The position numbers and the translations under genes were made by a program. This document shows, one piece after another, positions 11,401 through 22,509 of a stretch of DNA of 64,000 bases. The notes beneath the pieces were generated by a model, which searched no databases, was not told where the DNA came from, and saw only the letters and a program-made list of their open reading frames with translations. How positions within the stretch are numbered: position 1 is the stretch's first letter; every line of letters begins with the position of its first letter. Source of the DNA: Aurelia coerulea (Eukaryota > Cnidaria > Scyphozoa > Semaeostomeae > Ulmaridae); the NCBI GenBank assembly GCA_039566865.1, contig CM076956.1:14147511-14211510 (forward strand), read 5' to 3'.

Positions 11401-14400
11401 GTTGATTTCATAGTGGTAGCTACGAGACCATGATAGTCACTTAGCCCTACTTCAAAAACGGAGGTTTTCTGGAAAGACCTGGGTCTATTCGTTAGAATAA
11501 CGTCAATAGATGAGCTATGGTTCTTTGTGAAACAAGTTTTCGACGTCACTAAATTGGACAAACCGAACACATCACAAAAAGAAGCCAATTTGTCAAAACC
11601 GGGATCTGTTTTATTCAGAGTGTCAATATTGATATCGCCCATCAAAATGATGTTATCGTACCGATCTAATGCACGATTTAAAGAAGTGGACAGATCTGAG
11701 AAAAATGTTTCTATATTTACATTCGGGGGACGGTAAATACTATATATTATCCATTTCTTTTTTGCAACTACTAGTTCAGAACATAAAAGCTCAAGAGATG
11801 GGACCTCAAAAGTGGGCACCCTGTTGCAAATAATGCCATTCCTTGAGTATTGCATGAGACTTCCTCCAAATTCAGACCTATCCAGACGTATTGGACTTTT
11901 GTAATTATTAATAAGAAACAATTCAGTTTTAAAATCCGAGTTTAGTTTTGTTTCTTCGATGAGTAATATATCAGGCAAACATCTCTCAGCGATCATTCTG
12001 AGATCAGTGAAGGCAACTTGCACCAAAGCATAACCTAAATTCAATGAAATTACAAAAGGAAAGACATTTCTTTATATCATTGAAAATAATGTTAAATTTC
12101 TCCGAAGTCAGAACTAACTCTCGTACAGCAGATTAAATTATAGTCCATTTCCAAATCCCAAATCATTACAACAAAATTTTCTCTTTCTCCATTTATTTTT
12201 TTAGAAAACTTGATCAACGTTTTTTATTGTTTTCAGTATTTGCAAAAAGGAAAATTTTAAGAAACTCGCTCCTACACTCTTTTGTTTTTATAAGAATATT
12301 GTTTATAAGAATATTCAGGCTCAGAATCATCCAAATTTTATGAATATCATAAGAATATTGCTCAGCCTCAGTCGCATATTTTTTGTCTCATTTTCCAGCA
12401 GTTGCCTGTTTTGCGATGTTCATAACATTCTTATTGTTACAATTGCTTAAATTTTTCTTTCGTTCGACCATTTCTTCATAATGATATGACACTTGTTTGA
12501 ATTATGTTCCCCTGAAACCATACCAGATTTGAAAAAATGAGAATACTTTAAGAATATGTTGAGGCTCAAAACGAAAAATTACTTAAGAATATTGAGGCTG
12601 GAAAAAATTTATAGTACTCTTATAAAAAAAAAAGAGTGTACTGTAGCTCTAAAAATTGAAAATAAGAAAAATAGCAAAAAATCCCAGAATCTAATTCAAG
12701 TTCAGGCTTTTTGCAAATGTTTAAGTCAAATCTTCAAAATCGGTCCAGTGTGCGATTTGTTGTGGCCTGCCGAAAACTGCATAGTTCATTTTGTTTAACT
12801 GCAGTATGTTGATTCCCTTTCAGAAACTATTCATGTTAATAAATGAAACCTTTGCATATTTTTACTTTATTTTTCATTTTATTCCTAAACCATAGTACTT
12901 TGCAGGTACATGCATCTTTTTATAAGAAATTAATGTTCGGGGCTGGTAGGCAGTTTCTTAAATTTTTGGGCCATTTTGCTGCCAAAAGTTTCTAAGGTTT
13001 TTTTTAGTGTTTCTTATATTTTTAATGCTGGAAGTGTATAGTAAATTTTGCTTTGTCTAAAGTGCTCAAAAACTACGTAGTAAGATCTCAAGACAAGTAA
13101 GTAACATAATTTGTACTCTAAATAATGTCCAGACAGTTGCTTTAACTGTACAGTGTCAAAACATTTTTGAGTGCGATAGGAAAATTAAAACTGCAAATTT
13201 CAAAATTTTCTTACCTTTTTAAATTCAGGTGGGGTTGTTCCTTACTGTAACTATGATAAATGGAGCCTACTGTTTCTTATACAGTAAGCAGTTTCTTATA
13301 AAAATAAGATATAGTGCTCATGAAGATTGTCATAGAACCTTGAAGGAACTTGTAAGAAATTGTGAGTTCTCAAAATCTGACAATTTTGATAAAATTTTAA
13401 TATGCCTCACATTCTTAGTTTCTTATAGAAAGTACAAATTGAAGTACCTTGCTCCCCCCCCCCCTCTAAGAGAAGTGAGGGAGTGGCCCAACAGTATAGA
13501 AAATAGTGCACTAACCTGTGAACAGAGCTCTACTTTGTAGAAAGAGATAAATTGCTGCTCTTATGTTTAGCATTTTCCTTCCCCTTGCATGTCTTATGTA
13601 CTTTTATTTACTCCAATTGGCAAATTTGCAAACCCTAGACAGGCTAGAACTACTCAAGGCCCCCGTTATGATACTGTATACAGATACTGTAAGCTACCTC
13701 TCTATTTTCTATAAATGTGCTCCCCCTTTAAATCTTGATTCTAAATGCATGAGAAAAATGTAAAAAACTTTCCAGAAAGATCAAAATGTCCATGTTGAAT
13801 GGCAACATGAAGGAACATCGACTCAAGATCATTTGGGCATTTGTGAGTTTGGGTATTGGGTTTGGCGTCTTTGACGTTCTTTCCGAAGTAAACAATTTTG
13901 AACCAAATCATATTTAGAAAATTCTTGCTTTCAAAGACTTATTCTTTCAGGTGAGTCTTTACCATCTCCAAAGCAGGTGTCTCAATAAATGCCGAAATTA
14001 TTTTTCTAAGATCTCTAGATTTTTCATTTCGAGATTTTTATTCCTCGGCTTTTACTTTCGGGGAAATAGTGAATGCTGAGTTATTCGTTGGAGCTACAGT
14101 GGCACGGTTCCTTCCAAATATCCTGCAAAGCGAACGAAATTTGTGTACCGCCGTAGCTCGAACCCTTGGCATCAGAAAAATGTAAATAAAAGGATCTACT
14201 AGGAGGTTCGTATTCCAACAAAGTTCAAAAATATGCTGGAAGAACTCAGGAGGCTGTACTCTTTCCACTATGGCACCTCCAATAGTTGGGATTGTCTCAA
14301 GCAGTATGAAGGCAACAAGGATGGTTGTTGTTGATGCAAAGAATCGTCGATTCGCCGTTCTTGAATTCGTTTTGTGGAATCTCATAGTGCTTTGCTTCTT

Positions 14401-17400
14401 GCGGTAGAAAACTGATGCATAGGTAACAATGAAGAAGAACAGGAAGACAGCATCGCCAACCAGCCACAGGTAGTATCTGTGATAGAATGCTTTTATTTCA
14501 GTTGTTTCCAAGATACTGAAGACCAGCCAGAGAATTATGGCTATCATCCAGCTGACGCCAATAACGATTTTGCACTTCCTTGGTGTCACAATTGCCCGGT
14601 ATCTGAACGGGAAATTACAACCAAGAAACCGGCCAGTAGCTAACAAGTAAAACATGATGAACCAAGTATGATATACACCCATTCTATGTGCCCATGCCAC
14701 TTGTGCCATTTTGCTTGTCCCTAATGTGTGCCCGTAGAAATTCAGCATCATAACAATGAATGTTGCAGCTGAGATAAGGATGTCGCAACAACTCACGCTC
14801 ACCATGATTTGTGTTTGAACAGAACTACCAAGTCGAGCAGCTTTCAACAAATAGATGCCCAGGATGTTGACAATTAATGCTAGATTGTTGATCACACTTG
14901 TTGCAATGTTGTAAAACTGAGTAGTTTCGTAAGACATGTTTCCACAGTTGCAAAGGAGAAGCATACAACTGAGAACAGTGGAGATGTCTATCCCGCCAAT
15001 CTACCAGGCCTACCAGAGGTAGTTGCGACCAGCAGAGCGCACCAAGATCAGGTTCCTTTTAGTACCAATTCTTCATATGCGGGGCAGCTACATCCAACGT
15101 TTCGTGAAGTTCACCAACCTAAGTTCAAAACTTGGTTGTTTTCTTTGAGATTTAACAGTTTCTGTATCAAAACTATATCAAAAATCCTAAATTTTTGTAT
15201 TGACACCCTAACTGTGTTTCCATTGGTTTATTTTTACGGTGAGCACAGTCTGAAGCACTCTCTTTGTGAGTTTTGCCTCTTTCCTTCAGCATGCTATAAT
15301 TTTCTTCTGTCGTTGTTTGCACTTCTTAGCTATTTAAATGGCGGTATTTAACAAAAACCAATCTCGCCAGTTTGCTTCCAGATGTTTTTCTTCAGTTTTA
15401 TATGGTAATATGCGTCTCTTTACACAGCTGTCATCTTATTCCGATGTTATTTTTCAGTCTCGATGTATTTGTTTGTTTATGACATCTTATTTTAATTCTA
15501 TATCATTCTTTTAGCTTCCAAACGAAACTCAAATCAATCATATATTCATAAGCGCCATCTGATACAATACGTTGCAGCTGAAGACAAGCCCATTCCACCG
15601 TTTATTAGGCATACAATTATAAGATTTGGAACTTTTTGACCTGAAAGTAAATTGATTGGGACTGTGATAAATTAAAGTCTGTCTTTAATCAGATGTAAAC
15701 CACAAAACGCTTTAACTGTTGTTATTTGATGTAATTTTCACCCGACATCGAGTTTGGGACAGACAATAATTCATTTGGGTTTTTGCTGGCCTTCTCGGGT
15801 GCTTTTGTTTGAAGATATTCTGCAAGAAAGAAGGATCCAGTTCCGTAACGGTTTTCGATTTTCTACAAAAAGACTTCTGACTGGCTCTGTTCAGCATATT
15901 AAGCCCGGTTGCATTTTGCCTCTTCCAATGCAATTAGCTCTTCAAAATAGATATCAAAAGTCTTCCTGGTGAAGATCAGAATCGATATTTTTGTGTGCCA
16001 CATAACAAGGTTAGATTATACAACGAGGGCATGTTTTTTCACTCACTAATTGATTAGCGATTGAAACAAGAGATATTCATATTGCCTATTAGTCAGTCAC
16101 CTGATACAAATAAAACAATGCCGCATGCGATCATCGGAGACTTAGGTAGTTTGTGCTGCATGAGAAAAAGGGTTTAAAGAGACCAAATGAGTTAGTGTCA
16201 AAAATGGAAGACTAAATCTGAATCGTCTACGGCTGGGATTTGTCCAGTCGTTCCAATAAGCCGATCATGCGTCGATCGAGACATGTGATGCCATCAGATC
16301 AATGCGGTATTTGATGCTTTTAGGCCAGGCGGAGAATGCGGGAATGGTCCCCTGACGGGGAAATTTATGAAAACAGGTTGGCTTGGTCAATTTTGGGGTG
16401 CTGAGTTCGAAAATCGTTGGTATAAAGGCAATGGGTGGGGCCTTCAGCCTCAGTAACGAAAGGCATTTGACTAAATGATGTTAGAAGCTATCAGGTAATA
16501 AAACTCATACTAGCCGGTTTCAGTAGATCTGCCCTAAAACTGGTTCATGATTATCTTTCAAATAGGAAACAGCGAGTTAAGGTCAATGAGTCTGTCAGTT
16601 CCTGGCAGGAATCAATCAATGGTGTACTGCAAGTCTCTGTGTTGGGGCCCCTCTTATTTAATGTATTCATGAGCGACCTTTTCTTTTTGATGGAAGAGAT
16701 TGAGATTTGCAATTACGCCGATGACACGACTATCTATGTGTGCGGTCATGAACTAGAACATATAGTTTCTAGCCTTGAAACAGATGCTCAAAGGCTCTCT
16801 TTGTGCTTTCTTGATAATAGTACGAAACTGCATGCTGACAAAAGTAATCTTTTGATTTTTGGAGAGAAAAACACTGGCGTATCAGTGCATATTGGTGCAA
16901 CTACGATACCAGAATCTGTTGAAGAAAAGCATTCGGGTTTAACATGGATAAGAACCTTGATTTCAAAAATTATGTAGATATACTTTGTAAAAAGGCTGGA
17001 CATGAGTTGCATGCACTTGCACGTATTTCAAACTATGTGGATGTCGAGAAACTGAGGGTTATGATGAACGCTTTCGTTATTTCTCAAATTAGCTATTGTC
17101 CACTTTTTGGATGTTCCATGATAGGTCAGTTAATAGGAAAATAAACAAGATCCAAGAGAGAGCTTTGAGAATCGCATACAAAGATAGCTGTTCAAATTTC
17201 AAGGAATTACTGACGAAAGCAAACACAGTGTCTATTCACCACAAAAATTTACAGTTGCTTGCTACTGAAATTTTTAAAATTCAAAGAAATCTCAATCCAA
17301 GTTTCATGAATCCAATCTTCATTGAGAAAGATACACCATACACCCTTTGTAGTGGCAGAAATATTTTGGCACCAAAGCCACACACGGCAGGGTATGGTAC

Positions 17401-20400
17401 TGAAAATGCACGTTTTATTGGATCAAAGATATGACATTCAATTCCGTCTTCCTTAAAAGAGTCCCAGACTTTGAATACTTTCAAAACAAAAATTAAGAGC
17501 TACGATTTTGATTGCAACTTGTGACATAGCTTTGCTTGGGACTTTATCGAGACATGTTGGGACGCATATTTTTCATGCGACTGAAACAGCACAAACTTTG
17601 TAATTCGATCAGGACTTTTCGAATTCGAGAAATTCTTTGCTTTTTGGGTTGAAATATCACTCACACAGTAACAGGAACGGTGTACCGTTCCCATTACTGC
17701 ATGAGAAGTACTTTTGCCCATTATCTCAGAAAAGTTCCAAATTTATCCAAGTATTACCTGCAAGCAACAAGAAAGAACATGTTCGGAGATTGCAAATAAT
17801 AAGATGCTAATGATTTAATTTCTTCTTATGAGACATGATTCTGTAAGGCTTGGCTTTAGGTACAAAATTTTCTTCTTGTATTGGTTAGAATAGGAAAACT
17901 ACACACCAGTAAATGCAACTTTTTTTAATGGGAAAATAGGAGGAAATGAAACACGTAAGATTTGAGGCACGAAGTTTGTTGTGTACAAATGATTGGAAAT
18001 TTCTAATTATTAGGTGCTAATTATTTTGTATGAAAAGGGAAACGGTTTCATAAGATTCTATAGAACCTGAGTTTGCAGTGCACATCTGTTTGCAAATTGC
18101 AAACTCTCAAATGCAAATGATTTGCCCTAAATGGGAACCGAATGTGCAAGATTTTAGGCGCAAAGTCCATTGGATCGGAAATTGCAAAGTATTAGGATTT
18201 AATGATTTTTCTCAATAGGGAAGCGAATGGCTAGATTTTAGGCCCAAAAGGTTTTCTGTAAATTATTGAATGAAAATTCGTTTTTCTAATAGAGGAAATG
18301 AGACACGTATGAATTCTGGTACAACGTTTCTTGTGTGTATGTGCAGTTAAATCGTAAATTGGAAATGAATCTATAAGACATCAAGCGCAAATTTTCCAGC
18401 CCAGTTTTACAAAAGGGAAGCTATTTGTTCAACCCAACGAGTTTGAGATATCTCATATCTGCTGACTCGAATGGCTTTGAAATAAATCTAGCCAGGGGTA
18501 TTGTTTTTCGATATTTAGTCTAGCCAAGGGTGTCATTTTTGTAGAAATTGGTCTAGTCAATGGTACCATTTTCAAAAAAATTTAGTCTAGCCAAAAGGCA
18601 CCTTCATATCAGGACTGATTAAGATATACCGCTCTCTTACACCGCTCGCATCTCTTACATCAATTTTCTCATTCAGCAGTTGATACAACATAGCGTAAGC
18701 CATCCTTATTTATCAAAGTTTCCCTTGTTTTTCGCTTCAATCATGCATCGATGGTTTTCACCAAAACAAGACTTCAAATCACGAAAACGAGGCTGAAGGC
18801 CCCGCACATTGCCTGTATACCAGCGATTTTCGAACTCAGCACCCCAAAATTGACCAAGTCCCCTTGTTCTCATAAATTTCCCCCTCGGGGGACAATTCCC
18901 GCATTCTCCGCCTGGCCTATTTGCAAAGTAACATTTCCCATTTCTTCTTTACCTACAGTTCCAGCAATTGCGACGACACGAGGACACCAGCTGGTACAGA
19001 CACTTGGTGAGAAGAATTCCGCAATTTTAGCTGTCATGTGTAGATTACAGTAAAAACCAGCAAAATAGAAACCACTTTATAAGAAAAGCTTTTTTTCAGA
19101 AATGGTGCTCTCATATGAGAAACTTCACAGCCTGATTGGGTCCCAAATAAATTCACATTTAATAATCTTTGGTTTAAATCAAGTGGCAAATTTTGTTTAG
19201 AGATTTCATGCAAAAGCATTTCCATCTATACTTAGCATGTATGCTATGGTTGAGTAAATTTGGAGGGAATGCTATGTAACACATATTTCGAGAGTGTTTT
19301 TGTCGTGCCCCTTGCTCAGGCCGGTTTTACAACAGGGACACGAATAAATTCACGATATGCTTGTCAGCCAAGGTAAGTAACCATTTCAAATCATCTTTCT
19401 GTAAACTCAACAACATTCAACAACTCAACGTACAACTCAGGTTTTTCGACTCCTACTTCGTGTAACATAAGCGGGTATTACTTCATGTAATACAATGGTT
19501 GTTGTTTGTTAGCGTCCTCTTATTTTTACGAGTACAAGGGTGGGATTTAGTCTTAGTTTAACCCCCGACATTTTGTTCTGGGTTTTCTTTAAAGATTTAA
19601 GTTGAAATCACTGAAGGTTTCTTAACCATATGATAAGAACTTTTCAGCCTGTTTCCAGATGAATGCCCTTAAAATAAGAATCTAAACAGGCTGTTAAAAA
19701 AAACTGGTTTTTATTTTGAGGGTTTTTATTGTATTGTTTCAAAAGTTGCACATTCAGATTCATACTTCACTGTGATTTGCAAATGCTTGCCGCCAGTTCT
19801 CGCGAGGAAACATACAACTGTCCATCGTTTTACGGACAATATTTGGTATAGTGGAGTGAATCGATGTTTGGTTGATACCAAACAGGCAATTTTTACTCCT
19901 TCGGATGAATTAAATATTTGCATATTGCTCGACGTGACAAGATTCTCTTTTATATTCCGATGTACAGGAATGTTCATAAATTTAATTTTCCCTACATCCT
20001 ACAATGCTCAGAAAAATAGGAAAAAATAACAAACCTATGTCAGCCTTTCGGCTATCAATCAAATTTTGATTCATTCCAATTCATAAAGTATTCTCGCGGT
20101 GTAACGAATTTTAAGCATATGAAGCTATTTTTTGGTGCATCCAGTACGTTCATAAAACCAGGCCTACAAATGAGTGCAGTCCCTTTAAATCTGACAGTTT
20201 TGATTGTTCACTATACTGAGTCCGCAGTTCCTAATAGTTCTTTGTGTTCCTCCTTTCCATGACAATTTACTCCTTCTACAAAAGCAATTCAGTTTGGTTC
20301 CATCATTGTTCCTAGGTTGTATCAGTGGAGTGATACATTGTAAACGCCTTGTAAACACATTTGTGTTTCATCATTAGTAGCAGCCCCCATACAACTGGCG

Positions 20401-22509
20401 AGCTTATGCTCAAATGGTCATGCTCTAAGATAGACGAGAGGCAGTGACAAGAGGCAAGGCCTTAGTGTATGGACGGACGGGGCTATCGTGTCTGAAAAAC
20501 GAAAATATAAAATATTGGAATAGATCCAGCACACTTTAATAAGCGCATACTAACCGGTTTTGTGTTGTACAGGAAAATATAAAGCCCGAGGTCTTAAAAG
20601 TACAGACCGAGCTTGCGAGGTCTGTGCAATAAGACCGAGGGCTTTATATTTTCCTGTACAACTACAAAACCGGTTAGTATGAGTTTTATTACCTGATAGC
20701 TTCTAATTTTGACTTATACCATTTAGTCAAACTCATTTTGTTACTGTTATGTCGTTTGAGTTCATTGTAAATCTCACTTTAAATCTCACTCATGTAAAAT
20801 TAGTTGCTGTGGTGACAAAAACGCGTCCTTGTATCGTGTTATACAAGGCTACGGGAAAACCGCGGGAAATGTGCGATTAGCCAATGGGATTGGCGGGATT
20901 CTTGTATTGCCGTAATAAACCGTAATACTAAACAGAACAATTTCGTAGTGTGACACTGTGAAAGCTCTTGACACGTAACACTGATTTTACGGACGCTCGA
21001 TTTTACTGGGTGTAAATTGCGCCAAATCTTGTAGCTGTAAGAACGACTGAAATGTTTTGTTTTTTTTCGCAGCAATACTTCAATTTCTTGCTCGCTCTGC
21101 TGGCTATGATTGCGATTGTGCTGACTTGCACTGGTGTCAACAAATTGTCCTTGGTGTAGGTAAGTAAACTTTAATCAGTTTTCAAGGACAGGTAGGCATA
21201 ATCCGCAGAGTTGTATACAAATATACATGGTACAGTATGTGCTCCTCAAAGTGGTGGATTTCTGATAAAAAAGTACTTAAAACAATATGCTGCTAGGGGA
21301 ACTAAACCCATAAACGCAACAAAAACACCGTAACGTGAAAACAAACTCCTTCTGTCGGCAGAGGGAGGGATCTCGAAGTTTAATGAGCACCGCTTCTGAA
21401 ACCTTGAGCTGGAAGACAGACCTAAGGCAATCCAATAAACTTGAAGAAATTGAAATGTCATAATAACTCTATTGATCTTTTATTTTATGATACAAGAAAT
21501 ATCACTGACATAATTTATTTATAATGTCATGTTGATATCGTGCTGCGAGAATAGCTACCAACAGTAGCTATGATACACTAGCAGCAAACTTGATAAAAAA
21601 GCTCAAATGGCCGACAGTCCAAGACGTGATCAAGCAAGACGGCTACTATCGTTTTCAAATCAATAAGTGGTCTCGCGCCCACTTACCTCTCAACTCTATT
21701 CACGAGGAACTTGCTTGCTCCACGAATAAAAACGAGCAGCGGCCAAAAAGCACTTTCGTTCTTTGGGTCAACAGTTTGGAATAAATTAGAAACTGAGGTC
21801 AAGCTAGCCCCCTCTCTGTCTACTTTTGAACGTAGATTGCGCTGCAAATAGCTGTTAATTTTTTAATTTATTCTAATTTAATATTGCAAATATTTCTTTT
21901 TTATTCATCATAACATTGCAATTATGTTTTTACCACGGCCCCCCTGAAAAGCAGCCATTCTTGGCTGATGGGGCCACCGTGTATAAAGAATTTAAAATGA
22001 AAATTAAATTTATTTCTTTTCAATGAACCAAAGAAACTTGACGCTTCTCAGCACACCATTATTCAACGAAGATTTTCTTAACTGCATCATGTAGCTAAGT
22101 TAACAAACTCTTCTTCTTTGCAGAGGATTTGACAAACAAACTATCAAGAGTTGTTTATGACAAGGATTTCACATTGGCCAAGATAAATGAATACTTGCAA
22201 ACTACCCTACCAACATGGCTTCATTATTTTGAAAAGATAGCACCAGTACAAGACAAAACCGGAAAAGAGCTGCATTTCGCAAGTGAGCGGTTGACATGGG
22301 TGGATTTTGCAGTTTTTAACTTGATTGAATTGAATTACAGTTTTGAAGCAGCAACAAGAGATGCTCGTGGCAAGGAGATCGATATCCTAGAAAATTTTCC
22401 AAGGCTGAAGATCTTTTATCAAGAGTTTCAAAATAGGCCTAAACTTCATGCTTATTTGAACAGTAATGATAGACCACAATATAAGATGCCGTACTCTGTT
22501 ATTGCCTGA
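8493..22509 (+). CDS. Membrane-anchored sigma-like glutathione S-transferase (4 exons, 275 aa)
   Basis: Exons 8493-8799, 18959-19006, 21073-21159 and 22124-22509 sum to 828 nt, each junction in phase 1. Residues 4-20 are hydrophobic (AANIVIAFISLIAAIIY) and look like a signal anchor. The thioredoxin-like GST domain starts near 50 with TLHYFAGRGRGEVIR; Tyr54 aligns with the catalytic tyrosine of sigma-class GSTs. It continues through FTFGQ, VPAI and QLVQTLAILQFLAR, where Thr117 sits in the glutathione gamma-glutamyl site. The all-helical C-terminal domain fills the last exon (WVDFAVFNLIELNY, FPRLKIFYQEFQNRPKL). The predicted role is glutathione conjugation or prostaglandin-D-synthase-like isomerisation at a membrane; substrate is unknown. 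Intron 1 would use a GC donor (AAG|GC at 8799/8800). The ATG context AAAATGG is strong. Confidence 0.88.
9420..12044 (-). mobile_element. CR1-like LINE retrotransposon, 5' truncated and internally deleted
   Basis: The minus-strand frame 12044-9861 encodes 727 residues. An endonuclease (EEP-type) comes first, with motifs LLIEETKLNSDF, YRPPN, MGDINID and SDYHGL. A reverse transcriptase follows, with [24 protein letters not shown] and the catalytic YADD. The N-terminus joins the family pattern abruptly near FTDLRMI, so the 5' end is cut. At 9861-9864 the frame stops at NEMTANLKT and the next frame (9864-9601) resumes at NPSFMRNIF, so the roughly 150 residues that normally lie between are missing. 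The 3' end with TCKCNACK is kept. It is therefore defective. It lies antisense in GST intron 1. Confidence 0.9.
12275..12638. mobile_element. TA-flanked MITE with CACTCTTTT ends
   Basis: TA at 12273-12274 and 12639-12640 bracket CACTCTTTTGTTTTTATAAG and CTTATAAAAAAAAAAGAGTG. The inner sequence repeats AAGAATATT next to GAGGCTC/CAGGCTC on both arms. It is a short non-coding mariner-like or similar TIR element. Confidence 0.6.
14038..14964 (-). CDS. Orphan rhodopsin-class GPCR, single exon, nested in GST intron 1 (308 aa)
   Basis: One open frame of 308 residues runs from ATG at 14964 to a stop at 14038. It has a short extracellular N-terminus with cysteines and seven hydrophobic spans. The TM3 end reads LLATGRFLGCNFPFRYR, so the usual DRY is replaced by GRF. 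TM7 reads LLVDPFIYIF, a DPxxY form of the class A NPxxY motif. TM6 is ILVAFILLETIPTIGG. A basic, Ser/Thr-containing tail follows. Large intronless families of such receptors are known in cnidarians. The ligand cannot be inferred. The frame is intact amid decayed transposons, which argues for selection. Nested antisense position in another gene is a feature of the locus, not evidence of a shared role. Confidence 0.85.
   Translation of the reverse strand: MLLLCNCGNMSYETTQFYNIATSVINNLALIVNILGIYLLKAARLGSSVQTQIMVSVSCCDILISAATFIVMMLNFYGHTLGTSKMAQVAWAHRMGVYHTWFIMFYLLATGRFLGCNFPFRYRAIVTPRKCKIVIGVSWMIAIILWLVFSILETTEIKAFYHRYYLWLVGDAVFLFFFIVTYASVFYRKKQSTMRFHKTNSRTANRRFFASTTTILVAFILLETIPTIGGAIVERVQPPEFFQHIFELCWNTNLLVDPFIYIFLMPRVRATAVHKFRSLCRIFGRNRATVAPTNNSAFTISPKVKAEE
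15700..15960 (-). mobile_element. LINE 3' fragment
   Basis: The minus-strand frame contains ELDPSFLQNIFKQKHPRRP, matching the NPSFM-x-IF segment near the C-terminus of CR1-type LINE polyproteins. No RT core is attached. It is a truncated scrap in GST intron 1. Confidence 0.5.
16465..16524. repeat. Partial copy of the hairpin element at 20538-20735
   Basis: TTAGAAGCTATCAGGTAATA followed by AAACTCATACTAGCCGGTTT reappears reversed at 20672-20711. Only one end is present here, cut off where LINE sequence begins. Confidence 0.65.
16525..17522 (+). mobile_element. Degenerate LINE reverse transcriptase fragment
   Basis: Plus-strand frames 16639-16977, 16944-17144 and 17096-17434 join by frameshifts into the C-terminal half of a CR1-like RT. 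Motifs are [49 protein letters not shown] and LNPSFMNPIF. The usual [10 protein letters not shown] is degraded to GVLQVSVLGP. It is inactive. Confidence 0.85.
18487..18603. repeat. Short tandem repeat, about 33 bp x 3.5
   Basis: Units beginning TCTAGCCA/TCTAGTCA start at 18487, 18519, 18552 and 18586 (periods 32, 33 and 34). Each is followed by a GGGTRT-like motif and a T-rich stretch. The preceding 700 bp (17760-18420) shows looser recurrences such as GATTTTAGGC and GGAAATG without a clean period. Confidence 0.65.
20538..20690. repeat. Long hairpin with nested inner stem
   Basis: The left arm 20538-20594 (ACTAACCGGTTTTG, TTGTACAGGAAAATATAAAG) pairs with 20631-20690 (CTTTATATTTTCCTGTACAA, CAAAACCGGTTAGT). 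Between them CAGACCGAGC and GCGAGGTCTG form a second stem. A partial copy lies at 16465-16524. It is a foldback MITE in GST intron 2. Confidence 0.7.
21540..22010 (+). mobile_element. L2-like LINE 3' end
   Basis: A frame near 21543-21660 reads ARIATNSSYDTLAANLIKKL; another near 21715-21850 reads FFGSTVWNKLETEVKLAPSL and then stops. These match the C-terminal end of L2/RTE-like reverse transcriptase polyproteins. The tail GGGGCCACCGTGTATAAAGA resembles an L2-type 3' terminus. It is truncated, in GST intron 3. Confidence 0.7.

Larger units (their letters stand above)
16321..18919. repeat. 131-bp inverted repeats enclosing a LINE fragment
   Basis: Arm 16321-16451 (TAGGCCAGGCGGAGAATGCG...) and arm 18789-18919 (...CGCATTCTCCGCCTGGCCTA) are equal in length and nearly complementary with scattered mismatches. 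They may be the ends of a 2.6-kb transposon or an inverted duplication; I see no convincing target duplication and no transposase. The right arm stops 39 bp before GST exon 2. Confidence 0.75.
8800..18958 (+). other. GST intron 1 (10.2 kb), GC donor, hosts a GPCR and LINEs
   Basis: The donor reads ACAAG|GCAAAA and the acceptor CTACAG|TTCCA. No GT lies nearby that would rejoin the frame, whereas G plus TT makes the valine expected after FTFGQ. The intron carries the minus-strand LINE (9420-12044), a TA-flanked MITE (12275-12638), the GPCR gene (14038-14964), LINE scraps (15700-15960, 16525-17522), an inverted duplication (16321-16451 and 18789-18919) and a short tandem repeat (18487-18603). 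The stretch 12640-14037 shows nothing else I can name. Confidence 0.75.

Noticed and set aside
15754..15972. Plus-strand 72-codon frame
   Set aside because: Opposite strand of the LINE 3' fragment (ELDPSFLQNIF), so no gene.
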